Source: Phycisphaerales bacterium
Lineage (GTDB): Bacteria; Planctomycetota; Phycisphaerae; Phycisphaerales; UBA1924
Assembly (NCBI GenBank): GCA_905339235.1
Contig: CAJPFG010000015.1
Location: forward strand, 1-64,000
Direction: 5' to 3'
Length of the DNA stretch: 64,000 nt
Shown: one piece after another, positions 26,692 through 35,700 of the stretch
Layout: the number at the start of each line of letters is the position of its first letter
How positions within the stretch are numbered: the first letter of the stretch is position 1
The notes under the pieces: generated by a model
What the model was told of the DNA's origin: nothing
The model's database searches: none
Seen by the model: only the letters and a program-made list of their open reading frames with translations
Made by a program: the position numbers and the translations under genes

Positions 26692-27495
26692 TCACGCGCC
26701 CGGCGTGATGCGAGTTCCCACCAGTTTCCCGGACGCCCAATCGCTCAACGCCGACGGGTCGTTGCCGGACAGAATCACCACGGGCGCGCCGATATTCCGT
26801 GCCGTTTCGACCGCCGCCCGGGCCTTGGGGATCATCCCTCCGGAAATCTCGCCGCTCTCGATCATGCCATCCACCCGCCGAGCGTCGGCCTGCGGCACCA
26901 GCCGCTTCTGCCCGTCGAGTATGCCGGACACATCCGTAAGCAGCACAAGCGCCTCGGCCTTCAGCATGGCGGCCACTCCCGCGGCCGCGTCGTCCGCGTT
27001 CACGTTCAGGAACTCTCCGTGCGGGTCGATCCCGATGGACGAAAGCACCGGCAGAAACCCGCCGGAAAGGAGCACTCGCAGAAGGTTGCCGGGTTCGGCG
27101 ACGCCGATCTCGATCTGTCCTACCCGCCCGGGATCGAACGAGTACCGGTCGGTCTTCTTCGTCGGCACGGCCTGGCCATCTCCCAGGCACAAGCCCACGG
27201 CTTTGGCGCCCGCGGCGATGAGGGAGCCCACGACCGACTTGTTGATCCGGCCGGCGAGCACGCCGGTGATCTCGTCCAACTGGTCCGGCGGCGTGATGCG
27301 GATGCCATCGCGTCGCCGCGTCGTGAAGCCGAGCCGGTCCAGATGCCGATCTACGGCCTTTCCCCCGCCGTGCACGAGCACCACGCCTCCCGCATGCGAC
27401 GCGTGCAGCGATGCCAGCGCCCGCCACAGCGCCGGGGCCGATGCTCGATCCTCCAACGTGGTGCCGCCGATCTTGATGACGATTGGGCCGCTCAT
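26692..27495 (-). CDS. argB: Acetylglutamate kinase
   Basis: Phosphorylates N-acetylglutamate. The 267-residue protein begins with the kinase motif VIKIGGTTL, has the VHGGGKAVDRHLDRLG substrate loop, and ends with ...SGNDPSALSDWASGKLVGTRI. The NVNADDAAAGVAAML segment is typical of the amino-acid kinase family ATP site. It lacks the N-terminal extension of arginine-inhibited, hexameric enzymes, which hints at no arginine feedback, by inference. Its ATG overlaps the TGA of argC by four bases (ATGA, 27492-27495), so translation is coupled. Confidence 0.96.
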   Translation of the reverse strand: MSGPIVIKIGGTTLEDRASAPALWRALASLHASHAGGVVLVHGGGKAVDRHLDRLGFTTRRRDGIRITPPDQLDEITGVLAGRINKSVVGSLIAAGAKAVGLCLGDGQAVPTKKTDRYSFDPGRVGQIEIGVAEPGNLLRVLLSGGFLPVLSSIGIDPHGEFLNVNADDAAAGVAAMLKAEALVLLTDVSGILDGQKRLVPQADARRVDGMIESGEISGGMIPKARAAVETARNIGAPVVILSGNDPSALSDWASGKLVGTRITPGA

Positions 27496-28550
27496 TCGCG
27501 GGCTCCCGAGAGCAATCCCGCGGTCTCCGGCAGTCCGAACCGGGCGTTCATGCACTGCACCGCCTGCCCGGCGGCGCCCTTGACGAGGTTGTCGATGGCG
27601 CTGGCGATGATGAGGTGATTCCACGCGGCGTCCACGGCGCACGCGATGTCGCAGAAGTTCGTGCCGCGGACATCGGCCACGCTCGGCCAGACTCCCGGCG
27701 GGCAGAGCCGCACGAACGGCTCGCGTCCGTAGGCAGCGCTCCAGGTACCTCGCACTTTCACGTCATCCCATCCTGGGGCGAGTTCCACGTGGATGGTGGA
27801 GAGGATTCCGCGTTCGAAGGGACCCAGGTGGGGGGTAAAAAGCGTCGCCAAGCCTGCGTACGCGTCGATTTCCGGCTGGTGCCGATGCTTCAGGACGTTG
27901 TACGGCTGCTGATGAACCTCGCAGAAAAGGCTGCGGAGGTTGAGCCCGCGACCGGCGCCGCTCACGCCGCTGGTGGAGTCGATGATGGGCCGCACCGGGC
28001 GGCCGTCGGGCCTCGTTGCAACAGCGCCGGCCTTCACGAGCGGGGCCAGCGGGAGGATTGCGGAGGTTGGGTAGCAGCCCGGGACGGCGATGAGGTCTGC
28101 CTTGGCCACTCGGTCGCGGAACAACTCGGGCAGTCCGTAGGCCGCGTGACTGAGCATGTCGGCGTGCGGGTGCTCGAACCCGTAGTGCCTGGGATACTGG
28201 GCCGCGTCGTTGAGTCGGAACGCCGCGGAGAGATCGAGCACGACCAGCCCGGGCTTGGCGTGCATCAGTCCGCGGGCGAGTTCGACGCTGGCTTCGTGGG
28301 GCGTGGCGAGAAAGACCGCGTCGGGCTCGCACGCGAGCACGTCGGGGATGCTGGTCGCGCGGACCGGAAGGTCGATGCGGCCGCGGAACCGGGCGAAGGT
28401 GTCGGAAAACAGCGTCGGCATTCCACCTTCTTCGCGCTTGGCGGAGGCGAACAACGCGACGACTTCGGCGGATGGATGGCCCAAGAGGATCGAAACCAGT
28501 TCGGCCCCGCTGTACCCGCCCGCTCCGATGATGACGACACGAATGGACAA
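27492..28550 (-). CDS. argC: N-acetyl-gamma-glutamyl-phosphate reductase
   Basis: NADPH-dependent reductase forming N-acetylglutamate semialdehyde. The 352-residue protein opens with the nucleotide fold VVIIGAGGYSGAELV, and has the catalytic cysteine in VPGCYPTSA and the following ...SGVSGAGRG segment. Length is typical. The start codon is TTG (28550) with only a weak ribosome site, so argC may rely on translation from argR, 35 bases upstream. It overlaps argB by four bases. Confidence 0.95.
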   Translation of the reverse strand: MSIRVVIIGAGGYSGAELVSILLGHPSAEVVALFASAKREEGGMPTLFSDTFARFRGRIDLPVRATSIPDVLACEPDAVFLATPHEASVELARGLMHAKPGLVVLDLSAAFRLNDAAQYPRHYGFEHPHADMLSHAAYGLPELFRDRVAKADLIAVPGCYPTSAILPLAPLVKAGAVATRPDGRPVRPIIDSTSGVSGAGRGLNLRSLFCEVHQQPYNVLKHRHQPEIDAYAGLATLFTPHLGPFERGILSTIHVELAPGWDDVKVRGTWSAAYGREPFVRLCPPGVWPSVADVRGTNFCDIACAVDAAWNHLIIASAIDNLVKGAAGQAVQCMNARFGLPETAGLLSGARE

Positions 28551-28585
28551 CGTTGATTCTCGTGGTGGCCTGGGTGGGAGAGGCT

Positions 28586-29038
28586 TCAGTTCGACGCCGA
28601 GAGGGATAGCAGCAATCTCGTCAACCTCGCCGCCTTCGCCGGCGACGGCGCCGCGACGAACACAGTATCGTCGCCCGCGACGGTGCCCACCGCCCCTTCG
28701 GGCTGCGCCCTGTCAACTTCCACCGCCAACGCCGAAGCGTGCCCGGGGGCGGTGCGCAGGATGACGAGGTTTCCGGCCTGGCGCGCGGATACGAGCCGCT
28801 CGCGGATCGCCCGCTCCAGTTCCCGCGGGGCCTGTTCCCGGACGGGGGTCTGGCCGGGAAGGGAATAGCCCTCCGGGCCCTTGAGGACTCCCAGTTCGCG
28901 CAGGTCCCGCGAGAGCGTCCCCTGGGTGGCGTGCAGGCCTTCGGACGCCAGCAGGGCGCCGAGTTCCTCCTGGCTGTGGACGCGCCGGGAGGCGATCAGT
29001 TCACGGATGCGGGAATGGCGTCGGGTCTTGCCTGGCAT
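28586..29038 (-). CDS. argR: Arginine repressor
   Basis: Arginine-responsive repressor, 150 residues. The N-terminal winged-helix (about 1-70) has the SRDLRELG recognition segment. The C-terminal hexamerisation domain (about 80-150) has the arginine-binding GTVAGDDTVFV motif. It leads the operon argR-argC-argB-argF-argG, and a promoter with an embedded palindromic ARG-box-like sequence lies directly upstream, so it probably represses its own operon. The -10 element is placed so that transcription would begin at or within a base or so of the ATG, making the message leaderless. Confidence 0.95.
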   Translation of the reverse strand: MPGKTRRHSRIRELIASRRVHSQEELGALLASEGLHATQGTLSRDLRELGVLKGPEGYSLPGQTPVREQAPRELERAIRERLVSARQAGNLVILRTAPGHASALAVEVDRAQPEGAVGTVAGDDTVFVAAPSPAKAARLTRLLLSLSASN

Positions 29039-29041
29039 TGC

Positions 29042-29068
29042 ATGAGTATTCGCTCATTGCATACTCAT
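29042..29068 (-). promoter_or_regulatory. Probable ARG box (ArgR operator) of the arginine operon
   Basis: Inverted repeat ATGAGTAT (29042-29049) and ATACTCAT (29061-29068), with an inner ATGAG-TATTCG-CTCAT palindrome at 29042-29057. The half sites resemble the TGAAT/ATTCA of known ARG boxes only partly, but the palindromes sit over the -10 and the -35/-10 spacer of the promoter, as expected for repression. ArgR being the first gene of the operon supports it. Confidence 0.7.
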
Positions 29069-29073
29069 GTCAA
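29045..29073 (-). promoter_or_regulatory. Sigma-70-like promoter of the argR operon
   Basis: On the minus strand, a perfect TTGACA -35 element (29073-29068) and AATACT -10 element (29050-29045, four of six matches) are separated by 17 bases. The expected start, seven bases after the -10, is the A of the argR ATG at 29038. The promoter abuts the stop codon of the upstream minus-strand gene, so the operon has its own start despite the tight spacing. Confidence 0.7.
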
Positions 29074-31892
29074 GACCCGTCGTCCACGGCTTCCTCGGCT
29101 TGGTCCGGCACGTCGATCCGCACCCGGACGCCCAGCACGTCGCGGAGCAGGCCGGCCTTGTCGTCCGCGGCCTTCAGGTCCACGGACGGGTCGCCCACGG
29201 CGTCCACCTCCAAGCGCACGCCCGCGCTTCCAAACCGCACGTGGACATCCCGAACATTCTGGGCGTGGTCCCGGTCCAGGCCGTCCGCAACCCGCAGCAG
29301 CCCCGCCAGCCGACGCACCAACGCGCGATCGGCCTCGGGCAGCGCTGCGAACGACGAGTGCGTGTCCCGCGGTTCGGCTTTGCGGTGATACCGGCACACC
29401 TGCGCGATCAGCCCCGACTCCCGCTCGGTAAGGCCGCGGAGTTCGGCGTGCCGAACGATGGTCTCGCTGTGCTTGTGGTGCCGACGATACTCGACCATGA
29501 TGCCGACATCGTGCAGCACCGCGGCGGCTTCCAGCAACAGCCGCTCGTGCCTGTCCGAACCCAGATCCTGAACGAGATCGCTTTCCGCGCGGAACTGATC
29601 GAAAAGGTGCAAGGCCAGTTTCGCCACGTGCTCGCTGTGCGCCCGCTCATAGCGGCATCGCCCGGCGAACTCACGGATCACGCTCATGTGCTCCGCGTCC
29701 GGCGCGTCGAGGGCGCTGCGATCCTGGTCGGCGATCTGGTCGTCGATCATCCGCATGAGGAGTCCCTCGCGGAATCCGCCCGGGTGCACGCTCAACTGGC
29801 TCACCCCCAGGTGCGCCATCAGGCGCTCGGTCACGGCGAAGCCCGCGATGACGATGTCGGCACGGTCCGACGGCAGCCCCGGAACGCGAAGTCGCTCCTC
29901 CAGCGTCAGTTTCCGAAGGTCTTTCAGGAGCGCCTTGATCTGCGCCCGGCTTACCGGGCCCAGGCTTGCCAATGCGGGGCTGCTGCGCTCGATCAGCACG
30001 CCGCGGGCCGCCGCGGCCAGGGTCAGCAGCGTCGTGAACGTCCCGCCGCATCCCACCAGGATCGTCGGGGGTACCTCGGGCTCCCGCACGCGCCGGCGGA
30101 TGTGGCGTTTGGCGTACGACCGCATTTCCGTGAAACGCGGGCCGGCGCACGCGTCGGCGCCGCCCAATGACTCGGTGACGCGCACCGCTCCCAGCGGCAT
30201 CGATGTGTTCGCGGTGATCACTCCGTTCTGGCTGAACACCACTTCGAGACTTCCGCCCCCCATGTCCGCCACGGCGGCGGTGCCCTGCGAAAGGTCGAAG
30301 ACCCGCGCGACGCTGCGGTGAGTCAATCGGCCCTCATCCAGGGCGGACACGATCTCAAGGGCCAATCCTGTGCGGTCTCGGACCAGCGAGACGAAGTCCT
30401 GGCGGTTTCCGGCTTCGCGAACCGCCGCGGTTGCGAACGCCCGCACGTTCTCGACGCCGATCTTGTCCGCGATCGCCTTGAAGCGGCCGATCGCCTCGAC
30501 CGAACGTGCCATTGCCTCCGGGCTGATCTCGCCGCTGCGCGCGAGTCCCTGCGCCAGCCGGGTCATCGCCCGCTCTTCGGCCAGTACCTTCCAGGAGCGA
30601 TCGTCGATAAGTTCGACCGCCAGCAACCGGATGCTGTTGCTGCCGATATCGATGACGGCGAGCCTTCGGCCCGAAAGCCACAGGTTTCGCTGGCGGTCTT
30701 CTATCGCCGGGGCCGCGGCCTTGCCGTTGACGTGCTCGGTCATGCTTGTAGTTTCGGGCATGGCGATTTGCTCCATGAGGCGGCGCGTCGATTCCATGGC
30801 GGGCGGGCCCGGGCCGCGCGGTTCGGATGGCGCCTGCCCGTTCTGGTCCTGCGCCTTCCAGTCCGGGGCCAGTTGCCGCAGTACGTCTTCCAACCCGCTG
30901 GAACGCCACCAGTCCGCGGCCCGCGACAGGCGCATGTCTCGCACCGCCGCGAATCGATGGCGCAGGCCGGACAATCCCTGCACCAGCGCCGCCGGGTCGG
31001 CGGGCACCTCGCTGCGATGGGTCGTTTCCAGTTCCGAGATGCACCGGTCGAGTCGGTCCACCAGCGTCGCGAGATCGTTGGCGTCTCCCAGCATCTGCTG
31101 CGCCTGCTCGACGCGCGGCAGCACCGAAGCGACGAACTCGTCGTTCATGGCCGCAGAGAAGAGATCGCCCGAATACCGCAGGTGCTTCATTGCGATCCGC
31201 AGGGCGTGGAGATTCTCCGCCACGCCGAGATCCCTTGAAGCGGCCACCATCGCCTCGCTTGCCAGTTGTGTCATGGCCTGGTGGGCGAGTTTGCCCACGG
31301 TCAGGTCGTCGGGCGGGCGGGACTCCAGCGAGTCGACCAGGCGCCGGGACAACCGCTCGATCTGTACTCCCGAGGTCTTGCGCAGGGCTTCCAGCAGGTG
31401 AGACTCGGCGACGAGCCTTTCGCGGTTGATGAGGTCGGAAGCGTGCTCGCACGCCGGGAGTCGGCGTTCGCGATCTCGAACCGTCAGTTCGGCGAACAGG
31501 TCCGCGTGCACGTCGCAGTCGCGCAGCACGCCCGCGGCCTGGCGCAGCGACTTCACCGCTTCGCGGGCCTCGCGCCAGGCTCGCTTGGGGATCAGTTCAC
31601 GGAAGGCGTACAGCGCCACGCCCGCGCGGCGCGTCGCGACGCGCAGTTCGTGGACGTGCTCCGACGAGTCGGCGCCGATCTCGGCCTTCCACTCGGCGGA
31701 GAGGCGGTCGAGCGACTTGGCCAGCCCGCGGAAGCGCTTGGCGATCACCTCGGCCGCGGCGGTGGCCGCAGACAGCTCCGCGTCCGCGATGGCGCGCTTT
31801 CCGGGCACCGGAGTCTCCGAAATCCCCGTCGGGTTCAGTCTATCGGCCCGGGCGGGAATGTCACCCGACCGCCGCGCTAATCCCGCGCCCAT
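29070..31892 (-). CDS. CHAD domain / exopolyphosphatase (Ppx/GppA) / HD domain fusion protein
   Basis: One long reading frame joins three domains. The N-terminal CHAD domain (about residues 40-340, with the EHVHELRVATRR motif) is known to bind polyphosphate through conserved His and Arg/Lys. A Ppx/GppA phosphatase domain follows (about 405-700), beginning with VIDIGSNSIRLLAVEL and containing the ATGG-like VADMGGGSLEVVF. A C-terminal HD-type helical region (about 725-900, with LHDVGIMVEY) matches the third domain of GppA/Ppx proteins. CHAD plus phosphatase implies polyphosphate or (p)ppGpp turnover with docking; the fusion is inference from one uninterrupted frame. Start uncertain: the ATG at 31892 lies in the neighbouring terminator and has no clear ribosome site; a GTG at 31808 preceded by GGAG is an alternative. 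Confidence 0.85.
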   Translation of the reverse strand: MGAGLARRSGDIPARADRLNPTGISETPVPGKRAIADAELSAATAAAEVIAKRFRGLAKSLDRLSAEWKAEIGADSSEHVHELRVATRRAGVALYAFRELIPKRAWREAREAVKSLRQAAGVLRDCDVHADLFAELTVRDRERRLPACEHASDLINRERLVAESHLLEALRKTSGVQIERLSRRLVDSLESRPPDDLTVGKLAHQAMTQLASEAMVAASRDLGVAENLHALRIAMKHLRYSGDLFSAAMNDEFVASVLPRVEQAQQMLGDANDLATLVDRLDRCISELETTHRSEVPADPAALVQGLSGLRHRFAAVRDMRLSRAADWWRSSGLEDVLRQLAPDWKAQDQNGQAPSEPRGPGPPAMESTRRLMEQIAMPETTSMTEHVNGKAAAPAIEDRQRNLWLSGRRLAVIDIGSNSIRLLAVELIDDRSWKVLAEERAMTRLAQGLARSGEISPEAMARSVEAIGRFKAIADKIGVENVRAFATAAVREAGNRQDFVSLVRDRTGLALEIVSALDEGRLTHRSVARVFDLSQGTAAVADMGGGSLEVVFSQNGVITANTSMPLGAVRVTESLGGADACAGPRFTEMRSYAKRHIRRRVREPEVPPTILVGCGGTFTTLLTLAAAARGVLIERSSPALASLGPVSRAQIKALLKDLRKLTLEERLRVPGLPSDRADIVIAGFAVTERLMAHLGVSQLSVHPGGFREGLLMRMIDDQIADQDRSALDAPDAEHMSVIREFAGRCRYERAHSEHVAKLALHLFDQFRAESDLVQDLGSDRHERLLLEAAAVLHDVGIMVEYRRHHKHSETIVRHAELRGLTERESGLIAQVCRYHRKAEPRDTHSSFAALPEADRALVRRLAGLLRVADGLDRDHAQNVRDVHVRFGSAGVRLEVDAVGDPSVDLKAADDKAGLLRDVLGVRVRIDVPDQAEEAVDDGS

Positions 31893-31898
31893 AAAGAA

Positions 31899-31923
31899 CA
31901 ACCCCCGCACGGAGCGGGGGTTG
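31899..31923 (-). terminator. Rho-independent terminator of the DUF3467 gene
   Basis: On the minus strand a 10-base stem CAACCCCCGC / GCGGGGGTTG (31899-31908 and 31914-31923) with loop ACGGA is followed by TTCTTT. It lies 28 bases past the DUF3467 stop and overlaps the first codons of the longest possible frame for the fusion protein downstream. Confidence 0.85.
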
Positions 31924-31950
31924 CGTTGCTGATTCTCGGTACTCGGGGGC

Positions 31951-32283
31951 TCAGTTCGCGAGTTTGGGGGCGCCGCCGCCGGAGCCGGCGCGGCCCTGGC
32001 CGATGTTGATCTCGCCGTTGCGCTCTTCGTACTGGCGGACGACCTGGCCGAGGCTGATAGCCAAGCGCTTGGCGCCGGACCAGTTCATGACAACTCGGCT
32101 GCCGACGCTGAACAGGAGCATGGGCTCGTTGTTGGGGCCGGGCATGGGGAGGTTGATTCCGAAGTCGAGAACAACCTCGTCGTTGGTGGTCGAAGTGCGA
32201 ATGGTGTTCGCGTAGGTCGTGTTCATCTTCGACTCGTCGATGCGGAGTTGAACCTGCTGCTGCTGGGGCTGTTGGTCGGCCAT
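31951..32283 (-). CDS. DUF3467 family protein
   Basis: A 110-residue protein of unknown function. The region from LRIDESKMNTTYANTIRTSTTNDEVVLDFGINL onward is the DUF3467 core, a small, mostly beta domain with no known role. It has a Gln-rich N-terminus (MADQQPQQQQ) and a Gly-rich end. No membrane segment or signal is visible. Its start is preceded by GGGGAAAGGG, and its gene ends at a strong terminator. The gene is separated by about 200 bases from tRNA-Leu on the same strand. The long frame that runs upstream through the tRNA is not coding. Confidence 0.8.
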   Translation of the reverse strand: MADQQPQQQQVQLRIDESKMNTTYANTIRTSTTNDEVVLDFGINLPMPGPNNEPMLLFSVGSRVVMNWSGAKRLAISLGQVVRQYEERNGEINIGQGRAGSGGGAPKLAN

Positions 32284-32485
32284 GATGGAAACCCTTTCCC
32301 CCGCGGTTGTTACGCGAGGCCTTTCGTGCTGCGATGGCGTCCGGAGGGGATCGTCCCGGCGTGGGTCACTCGCCCGCCGCCGCCGCCCCGCAGGGGGAAG
32401 GGAGTCTACCCCTCCCGCCGCGCGGGTCCAGCGATCCCGGTCTGCCCCCATGGTACGCCCCGGGAGAGCCCTCGGTTGCCTGCAA

Positions 32486-32568
32486 TGCCGGAGGAGGGAC
32501 TTGAACCCACACTCCCTTGCGGGAAATGGATTTTGAATCCATCGCGTCTGCCATTCCGCCACTCCGGC
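32486..32568 (-). tRNA. tRNA-Leu(CAA)
   Basis: Complete class II tRNA. The acceptor stem GCCGGAG (32568-32562) pairs with CTCCGGC (32493-32487), discriminator A at 32486. The anticodon loop TTCAAAA gives anticodon CAA, read as leucine codon UUG. The extra arm TCCCGCAAGGGA forms a stem-loop, and the T arm contains GGTTCAAGTCC. CCA is not encoded. Confidence 0.96.
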
Positions 32569-32766
32569 GTGGGGGGATAGGGTAGGCGAGCGGGGGTTTT
32601 GACGCGGGTCGCGAACTGGTCGGCGCGGGGAATTGGGACAGGGGTGAGGCCGGCTCGGCCGTTCTGCTGCCTGTGTTCGCGTGGAATCGTCGCGGCTTTT
32701 TCGGTTATCATGGCCTTCCCGGGCTTCGCTTGGGAAACGCCTGGGCTCGAATCGAGGAGCACAACT

Positions 32767-35700
32767 ATGGCACGTGAGACCAGGGCTCTTGGCAAGGGTT
32801 CGATTGTGGCGGCTCGCGCGGCCGGGATCGCCGCCGCGGCGTGGATGCTGGCCATGCTCCCCGCCGTCGCGGCCGGCCAGGATACCCCTGTATCCCCGCC
32901 GCCGACCGCAACGATTACCCCTACGGATTCGCCGAAGCCTGCGATCCCGGAAACATGGGTCAGCGCGTTCGACTGGCGCTGCATCGGCCCGGCCAACATG
33001 GGCGGGCGTATCACCGCGATCTCGGTCTACGAGAAAGATCCCAACATCTGGTTCGTGGCGACCGCATCGGGCGGGTTGCTCAAGACCGTCAACAACGGAG
33101 TGACCTTCGAGCACCAGTTTGACCACGAGAGCACGGTTTCGATCGGCGATGTGGCGGTGGCGCAGTCGGATCCCAACATCGTGTGGGTCGGCACGGGCGA
33201 GAGCAATCCCCGCAACAGCGTGTCCTGGGGCGACGGTGTGTACAAGTCGATCGACGGCGGCAAGACCTGGAAGCACATGGGGTTGAAGGATTCGTTCCAG
33301 ATCGGCCGCGTGCTAATCCATCCGACCGACCCCAACATCGTGTACGTGGGCGCGCTGGGGCGGCTGTGGGGGCCCAGCGAGGAGCGCGGGCTGTACATGA
33401 CTATCGATGGGGGCGAGAAGTGGGAGAAGGTGCTTTCCGTCGATGACAAGACCGGCGTGATGGACATCCAGATGAAGCCGGGCGAGCCCGGCGTGCTTCT
33501 GGCCTCGACCTACCAACGGCAGCGCGACGGGTTCGACACCAACGAACCGGCGGTCCGCAACGGACCGGGGAGCGGGCTTTGGAAGAGCACGGACGCCGGG
33601 AAGAACTGGACGCGGATTTCGAAAGGTCTTCCCGAGTCGAATCTGGGCCGCATGGGAATCAACTTTTACGCCAAGGACCCGAGTGTCGTGTACCTCGTGG
33701 TCGAATCGGACAAGACCGGGCAGGAGCCGCCCAACGCGCCGTACCTGGGACTGCGCGGGACCGATGCGGATGTGGGGGCCAAGATCACGGACGTGACGAA
33801 GGACGGCCCGTCGGAGGCGGCGGGGCTGAAGAACGACGACATCATCATCTCGGTGAACGACACGACGGTGCACTCGTACTCCGGGTTCCTGGCGGAGGTG
33901 CGCAAGCGTGTGGCGGGCGACAGCGTGAAGGTCGAGGTTTCGCGGGAGCGCAAGAGCGTGATCTGCGAGATCAAACTGGCCGAGCGCCCCGCCCCGGCAA
34001 CCCAGCGCCGGGCCCGTGACGGAACGGGCCGACGCACCGATGACACGGGCGGTGCGGGACCGTTCTCCTCGGGGCTGGGTGGCCAGAGAGGGAACTTCAC
34101 CGAGCAGCAGGGTCCCGACGGGCACCAGTACGGCGGGGTGTACAAGTCATCCGACGGCGGGGACTCCTGGGTCCGCGTCAACAGCCTGAACCCGCGCCCG
34201 ATGTACTTCAGCCTGATCCGGGCCGACCCTTCCGACGACAACTTCCTGTGGGTCGGCGGAGTTTCACTGGCCCGGTCCAAGGATAACGGCAAGGAGTTCA
34301 CCGACGACGGCGGACGCGGCACGCACGCGGATCATCACGCTCTCTGGATCGACCCCCGTGACGGTCGGCACATGATCCTCGGCAACGACGGCGGGATCTA
34401 CGTTTCGTACGACCGCGGCGAGAACTGGGACCATCTGAACCACGTGGCCATCGGTCAGTTCTATCACGTGGCGGTGGATCCCCGCCCGAACTACATGGTC
34501 TATGGCGGGCTGCAGGACAACGGAAGTTGGGGCGGCCCCAGCCGCTCGCGAAGCGGGCGCGGGCCCATCAACGAGGATTGGATCAGCATCGGCGGCGGCG
34601 ACGGCTTTGTCTGCCGCGTCGATCCCGGCGACGCCGACCAGGTTTACTTCGAGTCGCAGGGCGGGGCCATGGGGAGATCCAACCTGCGAACGGGCGAGCG
34701 CGGGTCGATCCGGCCGGCGGCCGAGCGCGGCATGCGCTATCGCTGGAACTGGAAGACGCCCTTCGTGCTCTCCGCGCACAACTCGAGAATCTTCTACGCC
34801 GCGGGCAACTTCGTTTTCCGGTCGCTCGATCAGGGGCGGACTATGAAGAAGGTTTCCGAGGAGTTCACTCGGACACGGCGCGGCACGGGGACGGCGTTGG
34901 CCGAAAGCCCGCTCGACAGCGATGTGCTGTATGTCGGCTCCGACGACGGCGCCCTCAACGTCACCAGGGACGGCGGCAGGACCTGGACCAAACTCGCCGA
35001 TTTCCCGCTCACCGAGGACGAGAAGAACTATCAGGCACGGCAGGAAGAGTCGGAGTCCGGCGGCGGTGGAGGAGGCGCGGCGGGCGGCGAGCCTGCCGCG
35101 GCGGGCACGCCACCGGCCGAGCCGGGCGCGGCGGCCCCCGCGGGCGAGGGTGGGGGGGGCGCCGTGCCGAGCGAACCTTCGGCCGATGAGCGCCCGGCGG
35201 GCGAACGTCCCACGGGCGGGCGCGGCCAGGGCGGTGCCGGCTTCGCCGAGCGGATGATCGATCGCCTGATGGAAGGGGACACCAACAAGGACGGGAAAAT
35301 CGCCAAGGACGAGGTACCGGAGCAGATGCAGCGAATGTTCGACCGGGGTGACGCCAATGGCGACGGCGTGCTCGATGAGGAAGAACTCAAGGCGCTCCCG
35401 CAGCGACTGAACACGGGTCGTGGGCCGCGCGGCGGAGGCGATCCCGCGGCCGCACGCGGGGGCGATGCTCCGAAGCGCGAGATTCCTCCGGCGGCGGAGG
35501 TTAAGCCCGCCGAGCCGGAAGCCGCGGCGCCAGCGCCGGAGAACGACCCGCTCACGGGCGAATGGTCCGCGAAACTCGTGGGGGAAGATCTGCCGCGCGG
35601 CATGGGAGAGTTCACGCTTTCTCTGACGCTGGGTTCGGGCGGGAAGGTGACCGGCGTGTACGGCTCCACGCGCGGCGACGGGAACATCAGCGACGGAAAG

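Noticed and set aside
31951..33276. 441-codon minus-strand frame running through tRNA-Leu into the DUF3467 gene
   Set aside because: The upstream part crosses the tRNA and the 5' part of the plus-strand gene. Only the last 110 codons, from 32283, have the DUF3467 pattern and a ribosome site.
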